A DNA stretch of 62,556 nt from Bradyrhizobium sp. AS23.2 (lineage in GTDB: Bacteria > Pseudomonadota > Alphaproteobacteria > Rhizobiales > Xanthobacteraceae), in NCBI RefSeq assembly GCF_001908185.1, contig NZ_LGHM01000110.1, positions 1 through 62,556 of the forward strand. The letters run 5' to 3'. Below, piece after piece: positions 44,568 through 52,927 of the stretch. Within the stretch, counting starts at the first letter, position 1. The number at the start of each line of letters is the position of its first letter. The position numbers and the translations under genes were made by a program. The notes below the pieces were generated by a model. That model was not told the DNA's origin. It saw nothing but the letters and a program-made list of their open reading frames with translations, and searched no databases.

Positions 44568-45646
44568 GAGCTCAGCCCTCCGGCAAGCGTTGGCACTTCG
44601 AGCGGCTTGAAGCCGTAGTGGGACAGCCAGCGGACGTCGCTGTCGAAGAGCTGGCGCAGATCGGCGATGCCGTATTTCAGCATGGCGATGCGGTCGATGC
44701 CCATGCCCCAGGCAAAGCCCTGGTACTCGTCGGGATCAATGCCGCAGGCGCGCAGCACGTTCGGATGAACCATGCCGCAGCCAAGAATCTCGAGCCAGTC
44801 CTCGCCCTCGCCGAAGCGAATCTCGCCCTTGTCGCGGCGACACTGGATGTCGACTTCCAGCGACGGCTCGGTGAAGGGGAAGAACGAGGGGCGGAAGCGC
44901 ATGTTGATGTGGTCGACCTCGAAGAACGCCTTGCAGAACTCGTGCAGGATCCATTTGAGGTGGCCGAGATGCGAGCTCTTGTCGATGACGAGGCCTTCGA
45001 CCTGGTGGAATTGCGGCGTGTGGGTCGCGTCAGAATCGATGCGGTAGGTGCGGCCTGGGCAGATCACGCGGATTGGCGGCTTCTGGCTCAGCATCGTGCG
45101 CACCTGCACCGGCGAGGTGTGGGTCCGCAGCAGCATGCGCGAGCCGTCCTCCTTCGGATGGAAGAAGAACGTGTCGTGCATCTCGCGCGCCGGATGGCCT
45201 TCGGGGAAGTTCAGCTTGGTGAAGTTGTAGTCGTCGGTCTCGATATCGGGACCTTCGGCCACCGAGAAACCCATGTCGGCGAAGATCGTCGTCAGCTCGT
45301 CCCAGACCTGGCTGAGCGGATGGATGCGGCCGGCCTCGGCCGGCGCGTCGCGCAGCGGCAGGGTGACGTCGATGGTCTCGGAGGCGAGGCGCGCATCGAG
45401 TGCCGCCGACTTCAGCACGTCGCGCCGCGCGGCGAGCGCCCCGGTGACCTTGTCCTTCGCCTGATTGATCGCGGCGCCTTGCGTCTTGCGCTCCTCGGGC
45501 GACATCTTGCCGAGAGTGGCGAGCAGCGCGGAGATCGAACCCTTCTTGCCGAGGGCTGCGACGCGCACCGTCTCGAGTGCGGTTTCATCGCCGGCGGCGG
45601 CGATCTGATCGAGGATGGAAGTTTCGAGCGTTGCGAGGTCGGACAC
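44564..45646 (-). CDS. pheS: Phenylalanyl-tRNA synthetase alpha subunit
   Basis: A 360-residue class II synthetase subunit charging tRNA-Phe. GTG start at 45646 with AGGGA upstream (sequence starts VSDLATLETSILDQIAAAGD). Class II motifs: HPLSQVWDELTTIFADMGF, PEGHPAREMHDTFF (motif 1 region), RTHTSPVQVRTM, VICPGRTYRIDSDATHTPQF (motif 2) and GFAWGMGIDRIAMLKYGI (motif 3). The N-terminal coiled coil for tRNA binding is present. Confidence 0.97.
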   Translation of the reverse strand: MSDLATLETSILDQIAAAGDETALETVRVAALGKKGSISALLATLGKMSPEERKTQGAAINQAKDKVTGALAARRDVLKSAALDARLASETIDVTLPLRDAPAEAGRIHPLSQVWDELTTIFADMGFSVAEGPDIETDDYNFTKLNFPEGHPAREMHDTFFFHPKEDGSRMLLRTHTSPVQVRTMLSQKPPIRVICPGRTYRIDSDATHTPQFHQVEGLVIDKSSHLGHLKWILHEFCKAFFEVDHINMRFRPSFFPFTEPSLEVDIQCRRDKGEIRFGEGEDWLEILGCGMVHPNVLRACGIDPDEYQGFAWGMGIDRIAMLKYGIADLRQLFDSDVRWLSHYGFKPLEVPTLAGGLSS

Positions 45647-45796
45647 AGTCAAATCCCTGCTGCCAAATTCGGCTGGGTTGTCGCCGCCCGAAGGCCGTAA
45701 CGTCAAGCGAAAAGCCGGTCATTTCGGGCTTAGGAACGGCTGGGTTGAACCTCGCGCGGGGGCTCGGCACCAAGGGGGATACGAGGAGACTGCGCG

Positions 45797-46210
45797 ATGC
45801 TTTCAAGATCCTGTCTGGCCGTTCTGGCCGTCGTACTATCGGTCGCCGGGACGCCGGTGCGCGCCATGGTTTGCATGGAGAAGTCCATGACGCTGGACGA
45901 GGTCGCCGACACCATCAGTGCCCAGAAGGACTGCAAAAGCGCGATGAAGGTGTTTCAGGATTGCGAATTGACCGCGAGCGGCGACGTCAAGCTCGGCGCA
46001 GCCGTCGAGAAGAAATGCGAGGCGGACTTCATGCCCGGCCTGAACACTGCGCAGAAACGCGCTTACCAACGCGAGATGCGCGTCTGCGACCGAAAGTACC
46101 GGAATGAATCCGGCACCATGTATCTATCGTTCACGGCATTCTGCCGGGCGGAGGTCGCCCAGCGTTACTCGCAACGAGCGCTGAAGGCTGCGGGCCGGAA
46201 AGCCCGCTAG
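45797..46210 (+). CDS. Small Cys-containing secreted protein, unknown function
   Basis: A 137-residue protein with a Sec signal (LAVLAVVLSVAGTPVRA) and six Cys in the mature part (in MVCMEK, DCKSAM, QDCELT, KKCEAD, VCDRKY, AFCRAE), which suggests disulfide bonding in the periplasm. No family recognised. It ends 3 bp before the convergent rplT. Confidence 0.65.
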   Translation: MLSRSCLAVLAVVLSVAGTPVRAMVCMEKSMTLDEVADTISAQKDCKSAMKVFQDCELTASGDVKLGAAVEKKCEADFMPGLNTAQKRAYQREMRVCDRKYRNESGTMYLSFTAFCRAEVAQRYSQRALKAAGRKAR

Positions 46211-46213
46211 CCC

Positions 46214-46573
46214 TTAGGCAGCGAGAGCGGCCTTGGCCTTCTCGGCGATCGCCTGGAACGCCGCGGGCTCGCGGATCGCGAGATCCGACAGCACCTTGCG
46301 GTCCACGGTGATGCCCGACTTGGCGAGACCGTCGATAAACCGGCTGTAGGTCAGGCCGAACGGACGGACGGCAGCGTTGAGACGCTGGATCCAGAGCGCG
46401 CGGAAGGTGCGCTTGCGGCGCTTGCGGTCGCGGAAGGCGTACTGCTGGGCCTTCTCCACGGCCGGCTTGGCGGCGCGGATGGTGTTCTTGCGGCGGCCGT
46501 AGAAACCCTTGGCGGCCTTGTAGACTTTCTTGTGCTTGGCGTGGGCGGTCACACCGCGTTTGACGCGAGACAT
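46214..46573 (-). CDS. rplT: 50S ribosomal protein L20
   Basis: A 119-residue basic protein beginning MSRVKRGVTAHAKHKKVYK, with GFYGRRKNTIRAAKPAVEKA and RTFRALWIQRLNAAVRPFGL, all typical of L20. It initiates 50S assembly and in many bacteria represses its own operon. It follows rpmI by 80 bp. Confidence 0.99.
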   Translation of the reverse strand: MSRVKRGVTAHAKHKKVYKAAKGFYGRRKNTIRAAKPAVEKAQQYAFRDRKRRKRTFRALWIQRLNAAVRPFGLTYSRFIDGLAKSGITVDRKVLSDLAIREPAAFQAIAEKAKAALAA

Positions 46574-46653
46574 GACAAAAATCCTTCAGAGATGACTTTG
46601 GTTTCGGATTGCCGCGCGAAACGCGGCGCAAGTGGCAATGATCGTGGACGCGA

Positions 46654-46854
46654 TCAGGCGTTCGGCAAGAAGTACTTCTTGACGTTGTCGCCGTCGGTCT
46701 TGAACAGCACGCGGGTGCCGCGGAGCTGACGGATCTGCTTCTTCGTCCGCTTGATCATGCCGTGACGCTTGCCGCGCTGGGCGTGCATCACTTTGCCGGT
46801 GGCAGTCACCTTGAAGCGCTTTTTAGCGCCCGATTTGGTCTTCAGCTTGGGCAT
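46654..46854 (-). CDS. rpmI: 50S ribosomal protein L35
   Basis: A 66-residue protein, MPKLKTKSGAKKRFKVTATG, with GKRHGMIKRTKKQIRQLRG, typical of L35. Normally downstream of infC; here a gene on the opposite strand (47128-47547) lies between infC and rpmI. The stretch 46855-47127 upstream must hold its promoter or leader; no other gene is supported there. Confidence 0.99.
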   Translation of the reverse strand: MPKLKTKSGAKKRFKVTATGKVMHAQRGKRHGMIKRTKKQIRQLRGTRVLFKTDGDNVKKYFLPNA

Positions 46855-47127
46855 TTGGCTCTCCTAATGGCCACAGAAATCCGCCCGCGAAGGCGGCTGG
46901 CCGTCAAAAATGCTCGTTAGAGCGTTGATTGTGCTCAGGTTTTTACGAACTAGCGCGAAACCCGCACGAAACACCGCCACGGCAGCCCTTAATCAGCCGG
47001 GCGATGAAGGCTGGGCTTATGACAGAGCGGAAGCCAATTGGCAACGATGAACCGCCTGAACCTGCCCGGCGACTATTCGGAGTCGCCACTCTGATGTCCA
47101 AGCCGCGTCGCCCGGAGCAAGACCGAA

Positions 47128-47547
47128 ATGGCCCATTTTTCAGAATCGCGCTCCTCTTTGGCTGATCTCGCCCGCCCGCGCCATCTGGCGCTCCTGGCCG
47201 TGCTTGCCACAGCCGTGCTGCCCTCGACCGCCGACGCGCGTATGGGCGGCTATCGTACGGGCGGCTATGATGGCGTCTGGAATGTCACCTTCGCCACCAC
47301 CCGCGGCAATTGCCGCTCGGGCTACAGTGTTCCCTTCACTGTGACCGGCGGCCGCGTTTCGTCCGCAGGCGGCGGCCGGGTTTCCGGCAGGGTCAATCGC
47401 AGCGGCACGGTCGCGGTTCAGGTCTCGGTCGGGGCGTCCCACGCCAGCGGCGGCGGCCGTCTCGTCGGCCTGGTCGGCGCCGGCTCCTGGAAGGGCATCA
47501 TATCGGGAGACCGGTGCAGCGGCACCTGGCAGGCAACGCGGACCTGA
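47128..47547 (+). CDS. Gly-rich secreted protein, unknown function
   Basis: A 139-residue protein with a signal peptide (LALLAVLATAVLPSTADA) and a Gly/Ser/Val-rich mature part of beta character (DGVWNVTFATTRGNCRSGY, GGRVSSAGGGRVSGRVNRSG, GSWKGIISGDRCSGTWQA). Two Cys may form a disulfide. Similar small proteins are often labelled heme-utilisation or adhesion-like without proof. It is inserted on the opposite strand between infC and rpmI. Confidence 0.7.
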   Translation: MAHFSESRSSLADLARPRHLALLAVLATAVLPSTADARMGGYRTGGYDGVWNVTFATTRGNCRSGYSVPFTVTGGRVSSAGGGRVSGRVNRSGTVAVQVSVGASHASGGGRLVGLVGAGSWKGIISGDRCSGTWQATRT

Positions 47548-47553
47548 CACACG

Positions 47554-47584
47554 AACGGCCCGCCGGAGATCCGGACGGGCCGTT
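47554..47584 (+). terminator. Hairpin terminator between the convergent Gly-rich gene and infC
   Basis: Arms AACGGCCCG and CGGGCCGTT enclose a second stem CCGG-AGAT-CCGG. It starts 7 bp after the stop at 47547 and 26 bp from the infC end. No T run on either side, so strength is uncertain; it could act in both directions. Confidence 0.5.
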
Positions 47585-47610
47585 GAACTCTCAGTCCTGA
47601 AGAACCGGCG

Positions 47611-48150
47611 TCAGCGCGGCGCCAGCACCATGACGACCTGACGGCCCTCGAACCGCGCGTCCTGCTCGACCTTGGCGAGCTCGGCGACGTCGGTCTTGAT
47701 CTTGTCGAGCAGCTTGGTGCCGATCTCCTGGTGCGCCATTTCGCGGCCGCGATAGCGCAGCGTGATCTTGACCTTGTCGCCCTCTTCGAAGAACCGCTGC
47801 ATCGCGCGCATCTTCACGTCGTAATCGTGATCGTCGATCATCGGGCGGAGCTTGATCTCCTTGATCTCGACGATCTTCTGCCGCTTGCGGGCTTCGGCGG
47901 CCTTTTTCTGGGCGGAATACTTGTACTTCCCGTAGTCCATGATCTTGCAGACGGGAGGGCTGACGTTCGGCGAGATCTCGACCAGATCCATGCCGGCTTC
48001 CTGGGCCATCCGGATGGCCATGACGGTCTCGACCGTGCCCTTGTTGTCACCGGTCTGATCGATCAGCTGGATCTGCGCATTGCGAATATCATCATTGATG
48101 CGCGGCCCGTCTTTGGCGGCAACGGGCGGGGCTTTATTGGGACGGCGAAT
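47611..48150 (-). CDS. infC: Translation initiation factor IF-3 (ATT start)
   Basis: A 179-residue factor that prevents premature 70S joining and checks start codons. The conserved protein begins at ATT 48150 (IRRPNKAPPVAAKDGPRIND), nine bases after GGAG; no ATG fits without adding 22 unconserved residues. IF-3 genes commonly use rare starts such as ATT, which IF-3 itself discriminates against, giving autoregulation. Further family marks: VCKIMDYGKYKYSAQKKAAE and VKITLRYRGREMAHQEIG. Confidence 0.96.
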   Translation of the reverse strand: MRRPNKAPPVAAKDGPRINDDIRNAQIQLIDQTGDNKGTVETVMAIRMAQEAGMDLVEISPNVSPPVCKIMDYGKYKYSAQKKAAEARKRQKIVEIKEIKLRPMIDDHDYDVKMRAMQRFFEEGDKVKITLRYRGREMAHQEIGTKLLDKIKTDVAELAKVEQDARFEGRQVVMVLAPR

Positions 48151-48401
48151 GGGTGGTTCTCCAAAGTTGTGAAAGAGGCGGGTATTTTGCAGGAAGATGC
48201 GTTTGCGGGCAAGCAAGTCGTCCGTGCTGCGATCGAAAAAGCCTCAAATGCGAGGCATTTTGGTCACGCCCGTCGGCACGTTGCTCGACATAGACACCTT
48301 GCTTCTGTTCCGCAAGCGTCCCAAAGGGTCAATGCCGACGTCGGGTTTCGCTGCGGAACACGCCCGAACAGCTCAAACCGCACAGCCAGAGTAAACGTTC
48401 C

Positions 48402-49190
48402 ATGACCAATGCAATTCCCGATGCCGTGCTCGACTTCATCAATGTGGGTGACGGCCCGTCCGCGCGCAGGATCGCGGTGCGCAGCCGTCGCGGACAGGCA
48501 CCCGGGCTGGTTTGGCTCGGCGGGTTCAAGTCGGACATGCAAGGCACCAAGGCGGTAGCGCTTGACGACTGGGCCAGGGACCACGGCCGCGCCGCAGTCC
48601 GGTTCGACTATTCCGGCCACGGCGAATCCGGCGGCGATTTCGCCGATGGAACCATCGGGCGCTGGCTGGAGGAGAGCGTGGCGGTATTCGAGCGGTTCTG
48701 CGATGGCCCGCAGGTTCTGATCGGTTCCTCCATGGGCGGCTGGATGGCGTTGCTGCTCGCGCGCGAGATCAAGAAGAGGACCAGCAAGGCCTCGCTCGCC
48801 GGCCTCGTGCTGATCGCACCAGCGCCCGACTTCACCGAGGAACTGATGTGGAAGAATTTTTCCGCCGAAGTGAAGAAAGAGATCGAGACCAAGGGCGTCT
48901 GGCTGCGGCCGTCGGATTATGGTGACGGCTCGCCCTATCCGATCACGCGGAACCTGATCGAGGAGGGGCGGAACCATCTGCTGCTCGGCAGCGCCATCGA
49001 TCTCGGTTGCCCCGTCCGCATCCTGCAGGGCGCGCAGGATCCTGATGTGCCGTGGCAGCATGCTTTCGCGCTGACGCACCGGCTGCCGGCCGATGACGTC
49101 GTGCTGACCATGATCCAGGACGGCGACCATCGCCTGTCGCGCCCGCAGGACATCGCGCGCATTCTTGCCGCCGTGGCGGAGATCGGGTGA
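48402..49190 (+). CDS. Alpha/beta hydrolase (ABHD10-like)
   Basis: A 262-residue serine hydrolase. The nucleophile elbow is VLIGSSMGGWMAL near residues 106-118, with an oxyanion region GLVWLGGFKSDMQGTKA; the acid and base are likely Asp in GAQDPDVPW and His in QDGDHRLSR. The pattern resembles the ABHD10 thioesterase/esterase group. It is divergent from infC, with a 251-bp intergenic region in which no other gene is seen. Confidence 0.9.
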   Translation: MTNAIPDAVLDFINVGDGPSARRIAVRSRRGQAPGLVWLGGFKSDMQGTKAVALDDWARDHGRAAVRFDYSGHGESGGDFADGTIGRWLEESVAVFERFCDGPQVLIGSSMGGWMALLLAREIKKRTSKASLAGLVLIAPAPDFTEELMWKNFSAEVKKEIETKGVWLRPSDYGDGSPYPITRNLIEEGRNHLLLGSAIDLGCPVRILQGAQDPDVPWQHAFALTHRLPADDVVLTMIQDGDHRLSRPQDIARILAAVAEIG

Positions 49191-49210
49191 AGGTGTTGCT
49201 CAGCACTCGA

Positions 49211-49315
49211 TGTCATCGCCCGACTTGATCGGGCGATCCAGTATTCCAGAGGCCGTTGTGCTTTAACCGAGAAGCCGCGGCGTACTGGATGCCCCGGTCA
49301 AGCCGGGGCATGACA
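49211..49315. repeat. Palindromic intergenic repeat (TGTCATCGCCCGACTTGATC type)
   Basis: Contains CGCCCGACTTGATCGGGCG, itself a hairpin, and the pairs GATCCAGTAT / GTACTGGAT and TGTCATCG / GGCATGACA. A close relative is at 50830-50932. Confidence 0.88.
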
Positions 49316-49338
49316 GAAAAGAGCGAGGAGAAACGCCA

Positions 49339-49806
49339 ATGACCACCACCGCCATGCTGCGCGCCTTCTGCGACGCGGTCGAGCAGCGCAACGGCAAGGC
49401 TTTTGCCGAACTGTTCACCGAGGACGGCGTCTATCACGACGTCTTCTACGGCGCATTCGAAGGCCGCACCAAAATCGCCGAGATGGTCGATGACTGGTTC
49501 TACCGCACGGCGACCGATTTCCGCTGGGACATGCATGATCCTGTAACCAACGGCACCACGCTCTATGCGCGCTACACTTTCAGCTACCGCTCGACCTTGC
49601 CGGAAGCGGGCGGCGCGCGGGCGATGTTCGAGGGCGTCGCGATCATGACGCTGCGCGACGGCAAGATCGCCGGCTATCACGAAGTCGCCAACACGGCGCC
49701 GGCGTTCGTCGATCTGAAGTTTGCGCCGGAGCGGATCGCGAAGATCGTCGGCAAGCAGGGCGCCGAGCTGAAGGCGCGGCCGGAGATGAAGCGGCATCTG
49801 GCGTGA
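49339..49806 (+). CDS. NTF2-like (SnoaL-type) protein
   Basis: A 155-residue protein with the NTF2/SnoaL cone fold pattern: LRAFCDAVEQRNGKAFAELF, TEDGVYHDVFYGAFEGRTKI and a C-terminal MTLRDGKIAGYHEVAN. Such proteins act as small-molecule isomerases, hydratases or binding domains; substrate unknown. The start has GAGGAG upstream. Confidence 0.88.
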   Translation: MTTTAMLRAFCDAVEQRNGKAFAELFTEDGVYHDVFYGAFEGRTKIAEMVDDWFYRTATDFRWDMHDPVTNGTTLYARYTFSYRSTLPEAGGARAMFEGVAIMTLRDGKIAGYHEVANTAPAFVDLKFAPERIAKIVGKQGAELKARPEMKRHLA

Positions 49807-49809
49807 TGC

Positions 49810-49915
49810 TGTCATTCCGGGGCGCGCAAAGCGCGAACCTGGAATCCATCAGCCCTCAAGGTTTGTCGTTGAATGGATTCCGGGCTCGCGCCAAGTGGCG
49901 CGCCCCGGAATGACG
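49810..49915. repeat. Palindromic intergenic repeat (CTGTCATTCCGGGGCGCGC type)
   Basis: TGTCATTCCGGGGCGCGC at the left, GGCGCGCCCCGGAATGACGG at the right, with TGGAATCCAT opposite ATGGATTCC. Lies between convergent genes. Confidence 0.9.
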
Positions 49916-49926
49916 GTAGTGAGAAA

Positions 49927-50727
49927 CTACGGCGGCGGCGGTGGCTTCGCCATCGGCTTGCGTTGCGCCAGCGCCGCGACCGTCGCGGTGCCGATCGGGC
50001 CCTGTTCGTCATAGAGCCAGCACTCGCCGATCGCGACGCCGTCGGTGGCCTGGTGATTCATCACCTCGAAGCCGATCCAGTTCGTCACCGGCAAGCGGTG
50101 CAGATAGATCGTCACGTCGCTGTTGATGTAGCCGAGACCCTTGTCGCCGGCATTGGCAAAGGGGCTCGCAAAATCGGCGCCGGTCGCGACATGGACGAAT
50201 GGCGTCATCCGCACGCCCGCAACGAGCTCGCGCACCTCGCTCATCCAGAGCCGCCGCGGACCGAGCGAGCCCATATGGCCGACGATCGGTCGTGTCGCCC
50301 ATTTGCCGTTCATGCCGAGCCGCGGATCGGTCGGCTTGGGAATGTCGGCCGGCTTCGGCGCATCCCAGTTCGGCGGCGACCACACGTTACCTTCCGGATT
50401 CTGCGTTCGCCGAAGCAGCTGGCACGAGGCGCGCGCCATGCTGACGCCGGCCGAGAAGAATTCCGCCTCGACCACACGGATGCGCAGGCCGTCGCGGACC
50501 AGCCGCGTCGTCACCTCGATCGGCTTGTCGATGGTCGGCAGCCGGAACATGTCGACGGTGAGCCGCGCCGGCACGAATTCAGGACCGGAGTGGCGCTCCT
50601 CGATGGCGAAGCCGAGCAGGCCGACAATGACGCGTCCGTGCAGCGATTTCGGATCCCACGGACCGTTGGCGACTTCCGTCGGGTGGAATGTATCGCCGTC
50701 GCGGGTGAAGAAAGGCATGTTTGTCAT
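49927..50727 (-). CDS. Acyl-CoA thioesterase-like protein (double hotdog fold)
   Basis: A 266-residue protein of the TesB-like double-hotdog type. N-terminal hotdog: LHGRVIVGLLGFAIEERHSG, VTTRLVRDGLRIRVVEAEFF; C-terminal half: PFVHVATGADFASPFAN and NSDVTIYLHRLPVTNWIGFE, with a final WLYDEQGPIGTA. It probably hydrolyses an acyl-CoA; substrate unknown. Start at 50727 has AAGG upstream. Confidence 0.82.
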   Translation of the reverse strand: MTNMPFFTRDGDTFHPTEVANGPWDPKSLHGRVIVGLLGFAIEERHSGPEFVPARLTVDMFRLPTIDKPIEVTTRLVRDGLRIRVVEAEFFSAGVSMARASCQLLRRTQNPEGNVWSPPNWDAPKPADIPKPTDPRLGMNGKWATRPIVGHMGSLGPRRLWMSEVRELVAGVRMTPFVHVATGADFASPFANAGDKGLGYINSDVTIYLHRLPVTNWIGFEVMNHQATDGVAIGECWLYDEQGPIGTATVAALAQRKPMAKPPPPP

Positions 50728-50829
50728 GGCGCGCGACCTTGAAGGAAGCTGCGGGGAAATCAAGATGCCCAATCCTCATGGTGAGGAGGCGTGAGGGTCA
50801 GGTACGGAGTGCGCGTCCTCACACTCGGC

Positions 50830-50932
50830 TGTCATCGCCCGACTTGATCGGGCGATCCAGTACGCCGAGACAGCAGTGATTGGGTCGAGAAGCTGCGGCG
50901 TACTGGATGCCCCGCCTTCGCGGGGCATGACA
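50830..50932. repeat. Palindromic intergenic repeat (TGTCATCGCCCGACTTGATC type)
   Basis: Same build as 49211-49315: CGCCCGACTTGATCGGGCG, GATCCAGTACGCC / GGCGTACTGGATG and TGTCATCG / GGCATGACA. Just before it (50774-50801) is a short CCTCATGGTGAGGAGGCGTG remnant of the 21615 family. Confidence 0.88.
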
Positions 50933-50939
50933 CCGAGAA

Positions 50940-52115
50940 TTAGGAGGGGGCTTGCCACTCCTCGCGCACGCTCTCGTCGGACTCTCTGCCCAACGCGCCA
51001 GCCTTCATCGCCTCAAAATCTTCCCGCGGCATCAATTGCCCCAGCGCCCACACCGCGGCCCCGCGCACCAGCGGGCTTGCGTCGTCCAGCAATCGCCGCG
51101 CCTGCTCCGCCAGCGCCGCATCGCCGGAGTTGCCGATCGCGATCAGCACGTTGCGCAGGAAGCGGTCGCGGCCGATGCGCTTGACCGGCGACTTCGTGAA
51201 CAGCGCGCGGAACGCCGCGTCATCAAGCCTTACGAGTTCAGCGAGACCAGGCGCGCGCAATTCGTCACGCGCGGCGAGTTTTGCTTCGCGGCCTTCCTGT
51301 GCGAACTTGTTCCACGGGCAGGCGGCGAGGCAGTCGTCGCAGCCATAGATGCGGTTGCCGATGCTCTTGCGAAACTCGCGCGGGATCGGTCCCTTGTTCT
51401 CGATGGTGAGGTACGAGATGCAGCGCCGCGCATCGAGCTTGTAGGGCGCGGGAAAGGCCGCGGTCGGGCAGATGTCGAGGCACGCCTGGCACGAGCCGCA
51501 ATGGTCGACCTCCGCGCCGTCACGCGGCAGCTCCAGCGTGGTGTAGATCGCGCCGAGAAACAGCCAGGAGCCGAATTCGCGCGAGACGAGATTGGTGTGC
51601 TTGCCCTGCCAGCCGAGATGCGCGGCCTGCGCCAGCGGTTTCTCCATCACCGCCGCGGTATCGACGAACACTTTGACTTCGGACGGCGCGGTCGCGACCA
51701 GCCAGCGCGCCAGCGCCTTCAGTCGCTTCTTGATCAGGTCGTGATAATCGTCGCCCTGCGCATAGACCGAGATCGCCGCGTGCGTGCGCTGCTCGAGGAT
51801 CGCGAGCGGATCCTGGTCGGGGCCGTAGTTGACGCCGAGCATGATCACCGAGCGCACGTCCTGCCACAGCCCGCGCGGATCGACGCGGCGCTCCGGCTGT
51901 GCTGCGAGCCAGTCCATGTCGCCATGGCCGCCCGAAGCGATGAACTCGAGAAAATGCTTTCCGGCATTTTCGATCGTGCCGGGTTCCGTGATGCCGATGC
52001 AGTCGAAGCCGAGCGCGCGTGCTTCGTGCGCCAGCGCCGCCTTCAATTCAGTCGGATCGGAGTTCAGAAGTCGAGGTCCACGTAGGTCCGCGACGCCGGC
52101 ACGCCCGCCAGCCAT
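50940..52115 (-). CDS. queG: Epoxyqueuosine reductase QueG
   Basis: Cobalamin- and iron-sulfur-dependent enzyme for the last step of queuosine synthesis in tRNA. Two 4Fe-4S motifs are visible: CGSCQACLDICPTAAF and CDDCLAACPWNKF; also GFDCIGITEPGT near the start and a HEAT-like C-terminus (ASPLVRGAAVWALGQL). The conserved part begins at about 52060. The only nearby ATGs are at 52115 and 52193; a CTG at 52067 would overlap the upstream gst stop as CTGA, so the true start is uncertain. Co-transcribed with gst. Confidence 0.94.
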   Translation of the reverse strand: MAGGRAGVADLRGPRLLNSDPTELKAALAHEARALGFDCIGITEPGTIENAGKHFLEFIASGGHGDMDWLAAQPERRVDPRGLWQDVRSVIMLGVNYGPDQDPLAILEQRTHAAISVYAQGDDYHDLIKKRLKALARWLVATAPSEVKVFVDTAAVMEKPLAQAAHLGWQGKHTNLVSREFGSWLFLGAIYTTLELPRDGAEVDHCGSCQACLDICPTAAFPAPYKLDARRCISYLTIENKGPIPREFRKSIGNRIYGCDDCLAACPWNKFAQEGREAKLAARDELRAPGLAELVRLDDAAFRALFTKSPVKRIGRDRFLRNVLIAIGNSGDAALAEQARRLLDDASPLVRGAAVWALGQLMPREDFEAMKAGALGRESDESVREEWQAPS

Positions 52116-52756
52116 TCGCTGAGCAGCGGACGGAACGACGGGCGGGATTTCACCCGCGCGTACCACGCCTTTGCTGCGTCGTCCTCGCTCCATGGCACGT
52201 CGCCCAGATAGTCGATCGCCGAAAGATGCGCCGCGGCGGCGAGATCCGCGTAAGTGAGCCGGTCGCCGGCGAGGAAGTTTCGCGTCTGCGCCAGCCAGCC
52301 GATATAGGCCAGATGATAGCGCACGTTGGCCTTGGCGGCGCGCATTACGTCGGCCGAAGGCGGACCGCCGCCGTTCTCCTCGCTCATGAAGCGCTTGTAA
52401 ATGCGCTCGGTGACGAGAGGATGGGAGACCTCCTCGAAAAACTTTTCGTTGAACCAGGCCATCAGCCGGCGCACTTCGACGCGCTCGCCGATCGTCTCCG
52501 GCATCAGGCGCTTGGGTCCCATCCCGGCGCCATAGGCCTCGTCGACATATTCGGCGATGATCGCCGCGCCCGGAATAGGCGGCTGCTCGTCGTCCACCAG
52601 GACCGGCGTGGTGCCTGCCGCATTGAGCAGCAGAAATGCTTCGCGCCGCTCCCAGCTGCGCTCTTCGACCAGCCGAAGTTCGAGCCCGTATTCTCCCGCG
52701 ATCAGGCGGATGAAGCGCGAATGCGGGCAGAACGGATGATGGAACAGCGTAAACAT
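52064..52756 (-). CDS. Glutathione S-transferase family protein
   Basis: A 230-residue protein with an N-terminal thioredoxin fold (FTLFHHPFCPHSRFIRLIAG, Cys-Pro-His-Ser at the active-site position; GTTPVLVD with cis-Pro) and an all-helical C-terminal domain with LAGDRLTYADLAAAAHLS, the usual GST N-capping motif. Its 3' end overlaps the upstream part of queG. Substrate unknown. Confidence 0.92.
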   Translation of the reverse strand: MFTLFHHPFCPHSRFIRLIAGEYGLELRLVEERSWERREAFLLLNAAGTTPVLVDDEQPPIPGAAIIAEYVDEAYGAGMGPKRLMPETIGERVEVRRLMAWFNEKFFEEVSHPLVTERIYKRFMSEENGGGPPSADVMRAAKANVRYHLAYIGWLAQTRNFLAGDRLTYADLAAAAHLSAIDYLGDVPWSEDDAAKAWYARVKSRPSFRPLLSEWLAGVPASRTYVDLDF

Positions 52757-52927
52757 GAAACCTTTGACTATTTGATGGTGCTTAAGAATCCATCAATGTT
52801 TGTGTGGCGCGACACTAGTCCTTCAAAACCGCGAGGCAAGGGCGTGATTTCGCGCATTTTGCGATTGCGGCATGGGGACGAATAGGCGAGAAGAGCCCCG
52901 CTTTTCCAGCGGAAATGGACCGTAAAT

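Noticed and set aside
46929..47165. 78-codon plus-strand ORF upstream of the Gly-rich secreted protein
   Set aside because: No ribosome binding site, no recognisable motif, and it overlaps the better supported start at 47128.
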